27,761 nucleotides of DNA from Beroe ovata (taxonomy: Eukaryota > Ctenophora > Nuda > Beroida > Beroidae). Made by a program: the position numbers and the translations under genes. The notes under the pieces are model-generated. The model did not search any database, was not told where the DNA came from, and was given only the letters and a program-made list of their open reading frames with translations. This document shows positions 1 to 11,414 of this stretch, one piece after another. The stretch covers positions 354,923 through 382,683 of the forward strand of contig CAMPET010000007.1 in assembly GCA_946803715.1 (NCBI GenBank), written 5' to 3'. Numbering within the stretch: the stretch's first letter is position 1; every line of letters starts with the position of its first letter.

Positions 1-18
1 TGTGTGTGTGTGTGTGTG
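1..18. repeat. (TG)n microsatellite at window edge
   Basis: Nine uninterrupted TG units start the window and probably continue to the left. This is a simple-sequence repeat with no other signal. Confidence 0.9.
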
Positions 19-3000
19 AGCGCGATTGCAGCATTTCGTACATGATACACTATTCTGTTTTAGTATGACACTCTGACACTCCTGCGGACATCCACCAGCT
101 TACGGGGCCCCCTGGCCCCTATCGCCTAGGTACGCGACCAGGATGTATCAGATCATATTTTGTTAGATTCTGAAAACCATTTACCATTCATTGGAAGCAG
201 GACTTAACGCAAGTGGTCAAATTGGGATATTGTCGTATTAGAATATTTGACAAATATCAGCCAGGGACCATGTCGTGCAAATAGGCACTATGCCATTCCC
301 ATATTGTGCATATATCGGTGCAAAATCCATTCTCAAAAGAAAGAATTTGATTGACCTGCGTGCAATAAGATAATTAGGTCCACAGACAAATCGAAATATC
401 ACAATTAACAAAATTATACTGTAGAGTCGCACCTTATTTACGGCTCCTTTTCATCATGAAATTGGACATACTCATTGTATGCCTATCTTCTTGATCGAAC
501 TCAACATGATGAGACAACGTCTTGAGAGCGATATTCGACTATATGGTGATGAAATAGTGAATATGTGCCCGTTCTGCATATCATGCGAATCTAATGCGTG
601 TTCAGTGATGTCCACCGCGAAATCTTGTGCCTCATTTAGCTTTAAATTTCTTGAAGTTAGGTATCGCTCTGATAGGTATTAAGTACGTCTATAATTCTGA
701 TTGGGTGCACATCGATTTGATTTTGGTGGCCATCATGAACTCATTACTTTCCACTGAACTATAAGTGAAGGGAAGGTGTTCCGTGAAAGTGAACAGCTAT
801 GATGACAGCAGAAGAAGTGGGTAGATCGTAGAAGTTCGAGCATTGGGACGATTTGGCAGACGTAAGTTTTGCACCCACGCCCAGCCACTTCAAAAGGTAC
901 ATAAATACCACGTCCTACAATGAGCTGATCTCTTATTCTAAGAATGTTCATTGTTTAACTTAGCATATTATTATGATAGGTATTAGGTCCCATGAGTTTT
1001 TGCAGTCAACTGAATATTTTTAACTCAAAATAGTTTAACATCCACCCTTTCACTATACCTAGTGTTTATCTTTCCCTCGTCATATTATTATCCTTCATCA
1101 CTCAAGTATCTTCCATGATTTAGGTACCTGGTGTCCTCGCCTTTGCCAGGCATTTATGTTCTGAAAATATTTTGCGATCTTTCTTTTATCCCATTTGTTT
1201 GTGTCCAAAGTGATACCTAGGTAGTCTTTCACAATAACAAGGGTTATTAGCCCTGAAAGGTTGATATGAAGATGAAATTGGATGCTTCTGAACATTTCAT
1301 AACATATCTCTATTAAATTTGCACTCTCCTTATTTTGTGCGTCAGGTGGTGCATTTTGCCGTGTTCCTATAATATGGTCGTTATGGAGAGGTATGGAAAT
1401 CATCGCACACACTTGATGACGTATTGCTGTGATCGCTCTTGATCTGGTATCCGGATTTAAGCTAAAGTTCTAAATTCAACATCTTTCACAATTATACGTC
1501 AGTCGTTCAATTATCTGATGTCATTTATGCACTGATATTTGATGTTCAATGTTCATTGCACTTCTTGACGGGCTCCCTGATTTCACCACGAAATCTGGTC
1601 ATGAAATCAGAAACCCGTCACTTTCCTAGCTGTGAAAGGATAGAACCTACCTAGTGAACATGACGAATTAATTCTTACCATAATTCACAGTGCTCATCAA
1701 ATCATGTCTCACACACGTGAATATTATGAAATATCACATGTCACTCCATAACGTGCAGCAAGGCTAGATGCGTAGATGACTGTGTAACTGTGTAAAAACC
1801 TTCATCTTCTTAGTAAAGGATAATCATTCTATAACATGTCATCTCAGTTGAAACTGTTCTAGGTCTAAGGCCTTTTTCATTTTTTCTCTGGTTTAAGGGC
1901 TTTTTTTCGTCAGGATGGTTGCCGGCCAAAGTCACCATCCAACTTTACCAACCATGTCAAAAGTAATATTGTTTTACTAAAAGCATTAGATCATGCATAA
2001 TTTTTCAAAGTTTCAAATTCTCCATACTGTACCTATTCCACATGATCTACCTATTAGGTTTATTAAGTGAGCTTCAGGTTTAAGTGAGTTTAGATCTAAC
2101 TGAGTTATGGGGTTTTAGGTAGGTAGCAAAATGGTATTTATAATTGCTTGGAAAAGAATTGGACAGTCGTTGACTGCTTACCTACCTATAGATTATAGAA
2201 TATAGGCGACCAGATATTATTAAGATCTAGGAACTTGGTCCAACAATACCTATGAGGAGATCCTTTACCACTGCATATTATATTCGTATACCTGTTATAG
2301 CACAATGCAATATTCCCGACATTTTGTCAGAGTTAAGTGTTCAGCATGTGCCTAGACGTCACGATCAATGTCCCTGTCTGCGTTTGTCTGTTTGTCATAC
2401 TGCTTGGCGGGTGGTGAAATGACACATTTACGCGAGTTCCCACTGTAGTTAGTCAAACAATCCGAGACTCGAGCAGGGGTTAAGAGAAGTGCCCACCTTA
2501 ACGTTGATCAACTGCAGCGCCATCCTAACTAGGTAGGCACCACAAATTCGTCGTGGCGATTTGTCATGCAATTTAGACAAACGTGACGGAGTGATTCACG
2601 CGGCAGAACGCAGAGCCGTATAAAACCCAGCTCTTGGTAACATAGCCCAAGTTCATTGCTATACTCGTGAGCACAATCACTGCTCAAAACTTCCATTTCC
2701 TCGCTATTCAAAGTCAAAAACCAACTCAGTTAGTGACAAAGAATTATAGATGTCATGGTCTCTCACTATAATCGCCATCACCTCAACTCTTAAGAGGTCG
2801 GCAGTTATCACTTATCACATGCTGAACAGTTGCATGCCAGCTTGAAATAGCATGATCCGACACCCGTTTATACTTGATATTATAAAATATGATCATAGCT
2901 TGTGGGCACGTGTCTTCCACATCTTAGTGATGTCAATGTGAGATAAACAGGAAGGTACCTCAGCTAAAGTCACAGTCCTACTCACACTGTTCTGATATTA

Positions 3001-5533
3001 GTTGAAAAGTGATATCTTTTAACAGTTGTTTTAAACTTTGCAACACTACTTTATACAATTAAATTTGAGCCATGTCTGATGTCATTGAAGTGCTGAAGAT
3101 AAAGTAAATTAATCCACTCATTATACTCTGCGTTTTATTCCTCAAGAGCTGTTGAAAATAACCATAATGTAAAAGTGATATCTTACTATCTTACATTGCA
3201 AAAAAAAAACATAATTTTCATTGTACTGGTATTTTCTGCTTACATAATGCGATATCCTATTTTCTGTCAAGCATGACCTTGAAGATCTACGTGTTATAAA
3301 TAAAAACCAGTCAATTAACCAATTTGTGAGCCCAGGGAGCAGTTGATGTCAGAGGCAGAAAGTTTATAATGGCAGGACAATTTCAATGCAATATAAGGTC
3401 ATTGAGGAGAGCGGTGGCTCTCAATAATGGAAATATCCCGATTCCCAGTGCTAAACTTTGCATAGGTAGGCATCTTTCAATTTTTCTGGCTTACCCCACC
3501 TTGATTTCCTTCCATCACGAGATCAGCATTCGGCCCTATAGGTATATGGGTCCCAAATCCCAATCCCCATCGACCATTCTGATGCTTTTGGGTTATTTTA
3601 CACCTCCTTTATAACCACCTCCTTTATATTGACTAAGCGCATAAGATATATACGAGTGGAATCGCTTCAACCACAGATTTAAAGTTCTTCAGACTTTCGT
3701 GAGGTAATGCTCATTAAATACCGATACATAACCAGGTAGGCACTTTATTTGCCATGCCTGGTTCTTAACCAGGTGAAGCATAGCGTATATAATTTCGCTT
3801 CGTCATCCACTGAAACTGTAGAACTCTAATTCTTGTGGGAAATTCTAGGTAGGCGCTATTTTAGTTTCTGAGCGATTTCTGAGGTGGGATACTTATTTTC
3901 CGTTTAATATTTCCTGGATTACGGCTGTATAAGTGTATAATACTGCTTAACATTTTCACTTGCCGTCTAGTAACTCATGATTTCTCATGACACTGACAGC
4001 TGCTGTAGCACAGCACTGATGAATTTGCATTACATAATATACCTAATACTCTTTAAGTTTATTATCAACAACAGCTACGATAATATATTATGTGGTAACG
4101 TGAAATTGGGGTACCGAACGTTTTCACGTCGAATAGTGTGATATTGATTCTTGTCCCTGACATGGATAGCATCAAATTAGCGCTAAGGTGACACTTTTGC
4201 GGTGTGCTTTGCGTAACGATTTGATTTAATTATACCATAGAACAACTCAAAGACTTATTCTGTCAATTTATGTTGCTCGCTGCATTAGCTTGTAGGTATA
4301 CCATAGTCTTGTCACTCGACTAGACTGCGCCCGGTATATTTGTTCAGCCTTTCATTATTGACGATGTACAATTACACTTTGTTGATTGTTTCCTGTACAA
4401 TAGGTCAATATAATAGTCTCAGGCAGAAATCTTCTCGATCTGCTTTATTTTCAATGATGAAGTGTGTCTATGTGTGTTGAATAAAATCACAAAATTATCA
4501 ATATGCTTGAACTGACATGTAAGATGTTAAGACCTAGAAGACCAATCTCCCACAATATAGCTGTAACAAACCTTCTTTGTGAGCATGTTATTGATTACTT
4601 GACATAATAGGTGGATGCGATGTTCCGCGTACAATGGGATTGCCAATCGTAATACACGACATGCCTTCTCCTGCATTGCTTGCAATTTCCTAGGGTTGAT
4701 TGAATTGTACCTTCTTTTTGTTCCGAAAGTTCTGTACAGCAATAATCATTACATCGTCATGCCGTAAATCAAGACATGTACCGATTCTGAGTTTCTCAGA
4801 CACTACCAGACGTTAATATTGCAAGAATAATCAAGCAATGAAATGCTGGCTGACAATCTTACTGATTGAAATCTCTACTTCCTCACTGATTATTAATATC
4901 CCAAATATTATCATCTTATTATACCTGTAGGTAGTTATCATGAGCGTTGCATGGAAATCGAAGAGTTGACTGTTGTTCATTTGTGCAAACTTCCTCTCTT
5001 TAGAGAATAGAGATGGTGCCCCATCATTACTAAATCAGTCAATTGCGAAAGCAAAAGGTTATCCATCAGCAATCAGCACGAACCTAGCCTCTCCCATTTC
5101 CTTGTCCTAGCCTTTCCATGCTCTATTTAACTCTATAAGGCCAAGTGTTCATTTATAATTAGCTAAGCTTCGCTGTAGAGTCTAATTATTATTAGATAGG
5201 TACCTATATAGCTATATTAAGGGGTTTCATAGAACTATACTGGTACCGGTATGGATATGGAACTTTTGTCTCTTGAATCGATCCAAGCTTGATGTACACA
5301 TGGAAAAGTGTTCCAATGAGTAATTTGTTTTAACTTTGGACAAGCTCTTTCCGTAAACTCTACAGTACTGTGGGTACCTCTACCTTCAACCTATTGATAC
5401 CTAGATGCAATTGATAACATAGTAATAGCGCGCATTCATACCTATCTTGTTCTTTTATCTCTCCAAAAATATTCTTGTTAAACTCCCACTTGAATGTTGA
5501 AACTACATTGTAACTCAGTGCATTTGCAGCTCA
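19..5533. other. 5.5 kb with no supportable gene
   Basis: AT-rich sequence with short, unconserved reading frames on both strands. I could not assemble an exon with family similarity. It contains an imperfect hairpin at 1566-1620, a weaker one at about 3730-3763 (AACCAGG pairing with CCTGGTT), and dispersed AGGTAGGTA/TACCTACCT motifs (for example 2117-2125 and 2179-2188). Two minus-strand frames (1098-1412 and 4527-4742) look faintly like non-LTR reverse-transcriptase debris. If the DDI1-like gene at 7.8-8.5 kb is intact, its remaining exons should lie here or to the left of the window. A by-eye search of the minus strand for its Asp-Ser/Thr-Gly protease motif found none. Confidence 0.6.
1566..1620. 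repeat. Imperfect inverted repeat (hairpin)
   Basis: The left arm at 1566-1585 pairs with the right arm at 1602-1620. TGACGGG pairs with CCCGTCA and CTGATTTCA pairs with TGAAATCAG, with a small asymmetric internal bulge and a 16-nt loop. The flanks are unremarkable intergenic sequence. It could be a small-RNA precursor, a transposon remnant or chance. Confidence 0.7.
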
Positions 5534-6595
5534 ATGGACCCAGGCCCAACCCCACACTGGAACGGAACAACAACTCAATTTGTGAGCCCAGCGTTAAATC
5601 ACGCTGCAGACCAGGCAATAGGAGGTATCCTTATTGTCTTCATGCTGATTGCTATTCCTGGTAATCTTATGGCACTCATATACTTCTGGCCCCGGAGATT
5701 GAAGACGGTTCATGATATGCTTTATACAACAATCATAGCCATCGATATTTCCACCTGTGTTTCGACATTCCCCGTTGTCCTTGTCTTTATTGATGAAAGA
5801 ATGCCAAACGTCTTCGAAAAAGAAGGGGTCTGTGCTTCGTGGACTATTGTTTTTGGGATTCTCATAAGATACTCCATGTTCATTGTTGTCATGATCAGTG
5901 TCACTCGAACCATCGCCATAACGATGCCTTATCACACAATCAAAGCCCCCATAGTGCTGACCTTCTGTGTCCTGTATGCTGGCTGGCTTATTGCCAAAGA
6001 TGTCACATTTATCTGTATGGGAATGTGGAAGTTTGAGTATTACAAATTGACAGGCTATTGCGTCCGGGGTCCAAGAGATAACATCAATTTAAGTCAGTTT
6101 GATATATACTTCTATCTCCTCCAAATAGAGTTCATTGTGCCCTTCTTAATCATATTCATCAGCTTCATTGTGAGTGTGACCACACTCATGGGGAGGAGCA
6201 GATACAAGAGAACAAGAGATAAGAAGTTCTGGAGGGTTTCCATCACTATAACACTCTTCTCAGCTCTCTTTATGATCAGCAACTTTCCGGTCTTGGCGCA
6301 TAACGTGTTCCAACTCATCATTTTGCACATCAAGGACATCATCACATTTGCCATTGTGAAGAATACGTTCTTCTTCTGGTACCGGTTTGTCATGTCTTTC
6401 GTGTTTTGTACTGTTATGAATTCTACAATGAACCCAGTTCTATATTTGTTGAGAATGCCTCAGTATAGGAAATGGCTGTTCAGCTTCGTTACGAAAAAGG
6501 AAAAAGGGGTTCACCAATGGTCTTCCTTGCCAGAACCTACGAATCATGACAATGGCAAGAGCAAGGATATTCTTAAAGCAGAAACAAAGAATTAG
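5534..6595 (+). CDS. Class A (rhodopsin-type) G-protein-coupled receptor, single coding exon
   Basis: A 353-residue seven-transmembrane receptor expected in the plasma membrane; the ligand cannot be inferred. The short N-terminus has an N-glycosylation sequon at N10. Class A landmarks are in order: GN in TM1 (N44), D71 in TM2, C100 at the top of TM3 and C176 in loop 2 for the conserved disulfide, W151 in TM4, P203 in TM5, P252 in TM6 (SNFP rather than CWxP) and NPVLY at 300-304 in TM7, followed by a basic helix 8. The DRY motif is T-R-T (R125 kept, acidic residue lost). The C-tail is short and charged. The start at 5534 follows a good 3' splice-site-like sequence ending at 5529, so a 5' UTR intron is likely. 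The length is normal for the class and the frame is unbroken. Possibly a peptide or amine-like orphan; the subfamily is unresolved. Confidence 0.95.
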   Translation: MDPGPTPHWNGTTTQFVSPALNHAADQAIGGILIVFMLIAIPGNLMALIYFWPRRLKTVHDMLYTTIIAIDISTCVSTFPVVLVFIDERMPNVFEKEGVCASWTIVFGILIRYSMFIVVMISVTRTIAITMPYHTIKAPIVLTFCVLYAGWLIAKDVTFICMGMWKFEYYKLTGYCVRGPRDNINLSQFDIYFYLLQIEFIVPFLIIFISFIVSVTTLMGRSRYKRTRDKKFWRVSITITLFSALFMISNFPVLAHNVFQLIILHIKDIITFAIVKNTFFFWYRFVMSFVFCTVMNSTMNPVLYLLRMPQYRKWLFSFVTKKEKGVHQWSSLPEPTNHDNGKSKDILKAETKN

Positions 6596-7755
6596 AATTA
6601 AGCATGAAATATTGTTATGGTAGGTATCTATGGAAGGAGTTCAGATAGGCAATTTCCGTCATTATTGATTGAGTTGTTGATAATGAACATGAAAAGGCAT
6701 ACGCACTTCTTCTCAACACTTCAACACAACACTTGACTTTTTAAATTTCTCTGGAATCATGAGAGCTATGATCAGCAAGTTTAACCATTTTTCACTGCTT
6801 GATCATGAAGGTATTAGGCTTGTCATGAAGTATTATGCTTGTCTTTGTGCTTTGTGCTTTGGATTGCAATAATGATTGTGTGTTCAATGTTGACGCAGTG
6901 AATGTGATTTTCAATTTTTATTGGTGAAAATGTGGCGAACTTTGATATAGTCCATGTCTTGCTGAATGATCGATATGTGATGGGCATTATATCTGATCAA
7001 TATTCAATTTGATGGCTTGATTTATGATGAAAAATTGATTGTCATAATATCAGTTTTCACTTCTTTATGTTCATTTTTGAACTTATCATTTTGTAAAACA
7101 AACAACTCTGCTGTGAACCTAACAACTCTGCTGTCGCGAAATTATGATGAAATGAGTAGCTTCTCATTCCACTAGAATGGTAGGATCTAGCATTCATTGA
7201 AGTTCTTACATAATATGCATAATATAATTATCGCAGACATCCCATGAGTTGCTCATGTACCACTTCCCATTGCCCACATTTGGATCACCTATGCCTTCTT
7301 GACAAGTTGACAGGTGATTTCAACTTTGACTGAAATCAAATTGCCGTGCAAATTTGACATGATTTGATGTTTGACTGAAATTAACTCACGTTTACGCAAA
7401 CTGTCAAGATTAAGGAAGATTTTAATTTGGTAACTCTTCAGATTAGACCCGAATACCAACTAAACCGACTCAATTTTAGCATAACTAATAGGTATGATGG
7501 CTAGAGCAATAATTATGCTCACTGTCATTACCTACTTCATGCCTCATGGTAGATTATATAAGCTCAGACGGAACCACCAAACCAGAAAGTTATTAATCAT
7601 TTGAAATTGACCACTGGGCATTGGCCATTGGGTCATGTCTCTGAGTTCAATCTGATCTTTTGTAATTATTCAAAATCCCTCCATTACAAGAACGGTAGGT
7701 AAATGATTTGCACTGTCCAAAAGAGGAAAAGATTGCAATTATCAATGTTACCCAC
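6596..7755. other. Intergenic or intronic spacer without recognised gene
   Basis: AT-rich sequence between the receptor stop codon and the last visible exon of the DDI1-like gene. It includes a short direct duplication of AACAACTCTGCTGT near 7101-7134. No canonical AATAAA was noticed downstream of the receptor, and no further DDI1-like exon was recognised on the minus strand. Confidence 0.6.
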
Positions 7756-8513
7756 CTTTTTAAATTGATCCTTATCAGAAGTTGCTGCCGCAAGATTTGG
7801 GTCCCTCTCTCTTAGAAGGGACATTTGGTATGGGTCAGCAATGAGCTGCTGTCTCAGTTTCTCACATTCGTCAATTACAGGTGCGGGGCGACTTGATCTG
7901 TTACCTGCTCTATGTAGGATAGCACAGGAGTAAAGGATTTTCAGCCAAAGATATAACAATTACAAAGAGGTAAGTACATCATACGACATACAAGTATCTA
8001 TTAATCTATACTGTAATAGTTGTAGCCGAAAATGAAATTGTGAGGGATTCACAGTGAATGTTTCAGTAGGGTGTAAACAAATCGTTTGCATTTTATGATA
8101 AAGTTTAAACGTGTCATGCTTACCCTGGAAGCTGGATAGACGCCCAATCGATTCCCGTCCCCCTGAAAGTTTGACCGGATGAGGGACGATTGCTAGGTGA
8201 GGGAGCTTTAGTCATGAGTAACATGTCTCCTGTTTTCACATTGTACTGGGAGAGGGTTTTCTGCTTGTCTACAAGTGGAATACCGTTGAGGGACAGCTGA
8301 AATGACCGATAGCAATTATTTCCATTTGGCGTTCTCAGCTTGTGTTCAGGAAGGGGGTTATATAGGTTCCCCACTGGCACCACCTACCTGTATTTCAGTT
8401 GCAGGTAACCCTGTTTCCACCCCCACCAACGCAATAAGATTCTCGACTTGGAGGTCTGGTGACACGTCAAACGAGTAGAAATCTCCAGCAGCCGTCGTGA
8501 CGATGATATTCAT
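7756..8513 (-). CDS. DDI1: DDI1/DDI2-like ubiquitin-domain protein, 5' part only (three exons)
   Basis: DDI1/DDI2 proteins are proteasome shuttles that carry a ubiquitin-like domain, a helical domain and a retroviral-type aspartic protease. Minus-strand exons are 8513-8388 (42 codons, start at 8513), 8296-8124 and 7897-7756, giving 147 residues and ending in phase 0 at a GTGGGT donor. All junctions are GT-AG and in frame. Residues 1 to about 77 fit the divergent UBL, followed by the linker motif GIDWASIQLPG (human: a similar RIDFSSIAVPG) and then the start of the helical domain, with LRQQLIADPYQMSLLRERDP closely resembling the family's LLANPHELSLLKERNP. The protease domain is absent from the visible sequence. 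Either long introns carry the remaining exons leftwards, past the opposite-strand receptor, or the gene is truncated. Reading through the last donor adds about 23 residues and a stop. Confidence 0.85.
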
Positions 8514-9633
8514 GATATTACAGCTATGATCGTCTCAACTAGATTAAAGTCTATTAGCTTGGGGTAGCAGGTAGATATTTAGAAGTTTACGGTAGACATT
8601 ATTTTGATATCTTGTCAGATTCAATTGCTATATTATCATCGGGAATTACGTAAGGGTGTCCGATTTTTGACCTTATATAGGTAGGTACTGTAAAGGTGAG
8701 GATCTTTCAAACACGGCTGAGGAATAATCAGGGATTTTGACAGCTTCTATAATTCATTTAGTTAATACATTTCAATGGCAGTTACCGTATTGCTTCGATA
8801 TTGTTCAAAATTGTGAAAAATTAATTTTTGAATGTGACTTATCAATAAACAAATAGTTTGTTAAATATGTTAGGCAAGCGCCAAGCTTAGAATATCTGAT
8901 GGGTCATGGGAGGTTGGAGATGATCAAGCTGATTGGTAAACCCCAATTACTAATTAGTAAACATTACAGTGTACATTATACATACGTCACCTTAAACGTG
9001 AACACCATGGGTAGGTAGGTACTGTCTGATAATAAAATTATAAATTTCAATTTCCAATAAACATGAGCTATCATCGCCCTAGAGTCAATTAACGACTATT
9101 TCAGGATGAAATATAATCTCAGTGATTTTACATCATAATTACAGCTCAAGTGAAATACCTACTAGCAAATTATGAAGTTTCGAAAAAAACGATTAAATTC
9201 ATTAGAATGAACTGTTTTAATTAATCCATCCCCAATTTATTGAACAAGGTAGGTATTAGAATGAACTAATAGTTCAAAACGGAATTAAAGTGCTGATATT
9301 TGATAAGAGATATAGATAACGAATATCAACACCATCATACCTACTTTCATAGACATTTGTTGAATAGCTAAATAGCTGTTTGTAACGCATGTCGTACCTG
9401 ATAAGTTAATAAAACTATGCACTACAACATATGTCAAAAACCTGATCAATTACTAAATCTTTCATTTAAAAACTCATTATTAATCTGAAATTATTATCTG
9501 AGAGATAGGAAAAACTTCCTACAATGGATTTAAAACAAGCATTTTAATTACTATAACCTGTTTTAGAAATTCATTTATCTGATTAACAAAAAAGAAATCT
9601 GAACCCTGGATTAATTAAAGACAAGAAGTAAAT
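8514..9633. other. Spacer between the DDI1-like 5' end and the COPZ 3' end
   Basis: About 1.1 kb of AT-rich sequence between two genes on the minus strand (COPZ lies upstream of the DDI1-like gene). It should hold the DDI1-like promoter and the COPZ 3' UTR. AGGTAGGTA-type motifs occur at 8679-8687, 9011-9021 and 9247-9255. I saw no coding exon or RNA gene. Confidence 0.6.
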
Positions 9634-10717
9634 CTACCGCAGGAGACTCCACTTGAATCCTTCTTTAGCAGTTTGATAAACCTGAAATTATTATCACCAT
9701 TGACCATCATCATAACCCGTACCTTTCTCCAGTCTCCAATTGAAAAATCATCTCTAGTTACATAATTTGACCTCATAGCCGTTATCCGGGCTACAGTTTA
9801 GTTTGGTTAGTCAAATTCGCATGATTAGTTGCTTCTTCAGTTGCTACCTACCTACGTATCAATCAGTAAGTTTACCTGTGCAACAGTTTGCTCTGTGAGG
9901 GGAATATCCTTGTCCAGCTTGGGATACACTCTTGCTACTATACTGTCCGCGTCATCTTCCATTATGACTCCTAGGATACGTCAGGGTGAAAAGGGGTCAA
10001 GATGGGGAAAGGGAGTGGGGAATGATTGAATCATGGGCACAGTTGATAGAAGCGAGACACAATTGAGTAATTGGGGCTCGCCAAATAACCTGCTTCTACG
10101 ATTTCATCTGTTGCTAGGATGATGTGCTCCATCTTCTCGTAGAGCGCTTTCTTCTCCACATTCTTCCTCAGGATAGCGCTCACAGAGTCAAAGTAAGTGT
10201 TCAGAGTGTTGACAAGAATCAACTCATTCTCTTCCATTGAGCCGACCACATAAAACAGTAGATCCACACTGGAAGTTGTGGTTTTCATGAAATTCCACTC
10301 TAGAGTATCAACCATAATAAGACCAACTATATTAAATTGGTCTTGGAAAATTGGTCTTAGAAAATTGGGTGACGTTGGTCCTCTTACCATGATTTATATA
10401 CAACGGTGAGTCCTTGGATTGCAATTATCTCATAGTCGGTTTTATCAGTCTTTTTGAACAAATTCTTTTCGAAATCCTGTAAGAGAACAGAAATATGTGA
10501 TCATATTATGCATTATCAGCTATAACTCTTTAACAGAGGCCTCAATGACAACCTTGGACTGAACACAATGTGAGATAAACAGTAGAAAGGTAATTAGCGT
10601 TACCTGTTTATCTTTGATGGATGTGAAGGTGTCATCATAGTATTTGGTTATGACTCTGTCACCATTGTTGTCCAGAATTAAGAGGGCTTTGATCGATTGC
10701 AAACTCTCCAGAATCAT
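9634..10717 (-). CDS. COPZ1: Coatomer subunit zeta (COPI)
   Basis: Zeta-COP is the small longin-fold subunit of the F-subcomplex of COPI, which coats vesicles for Golgi-to-ER and intra-Golgi retrograde transport. Minus-strand exons are 10717-10604, 10476-10388, 10268-10090, 9970-9876 and 9681-9634 (stop TAG at 9636-9634). The five exons total 525 nt and give 174 residues, against about 177 in human COPZ1; every junction is GT or GTT donor to AG acceptor and keeps phase. Recognisable family blocks are [20 protein letters not shown] near the N-terminus, [62 protein letters not shown] and the C-terminal WSLLR. The gene is intact with nothing unusual. COPZ1 versus COPZ2 is a vertebrate distinction. 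Confidence 0.97.
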
Positions 10718-11414
10718 GACACTTCTATTAGATTAGATTGGAGTGACTCGGGCTGCGAGCACCATACTCATTATTTGATTTAGCTAATGGCAAAACTGTT
10801 GAAAAAAATACTTTCAATTATTGGACCACTGAAATAGGGCTCTTAGTGAAAATACCATAACTAATTCATTCTCTAATTGCCTTCCGACAGAATACTGTCA
10901 TCTTATAGATTAGAATAAAAACATTTACCATCTAAGGTTGTGAAGAGATTTGAATGTAAGTTAAGCATGCAAATGGTAAATGGTAATTGGTAAGCAGAAT
11001 CCCGAAAAAACAGCATTCATATTTCAGTGTAAGTTCTGAAATTATGAAATGAAATACCTAGTACTCATGACCCATTGAATATGAACTTCGCCACTTTATC
11101 AGATAGGTAAAAGCAAATAATTCGTCTATTTTCATTAAAAAGTTTGAAAACTTTAACTTATTTACAAAAATAACCCTTGTTCTGATTTGTTATCTTCGAA
11201 ATAATTTAACTAAAAAGCACATTGTACATTGTACAACTGTTACTCATATCATTGACATCTAATCTGAGCATTCCTTCACAATTCTCATTAAAGCTGTTAT
11301 CTGAAACTATCATGAGTCACGCCGAGCGACTGAATTCTAGACAGCGTTACCATGACAACGTTACCATGACAATGTTACCATGACAAGTGGTTGTCATGTC
11401 GTTACCATGCGGGA
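10718..11414. other. Spacer between COPZ start and Golgi-protein stop
   Basis: About 700 bp of AT-rich sequence between two minus-strand genes, expected to hold the COPZ promoter and the 3' UTR of the gene to its right. The right end carries a short tandem repeat and hairpin, listed separately. No coding exon was recognised. Confidence 0.6.
11345..11408. repeat. GTTACCATGACAA tandem repeat with hairpin beside a stop codon
   Basis: Three to four copies of a 14-15-bp unit containing GTTACCATGACAA lie just below the stop codon at 11415, so in the predicted 3' UTR of the minus-strand Golgi-protein gene. Positions 11379-11386 (CATGACAA) and 11391-11398 (TTGTCATG) form a perfect 8-bp stem with a 4-nt loop. 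Confidence 0.85.

Noticed and set aside
3369-3614. 81-codon plus-strand frame starting MAGQFQC
   Set aside because: It has a possible donor at about 3464, but no similarity, and it would be out of frame with the receptor's acceptor. It may be a 5' UTR exon at most.
5594-6393. Several 65-113-codon frames on the minus strand and other plus frames across the receptor gene
   Set aside because: They are shadows of the 353-residue receptor frame, with no domain features and overlapping a clearly conserved gene.
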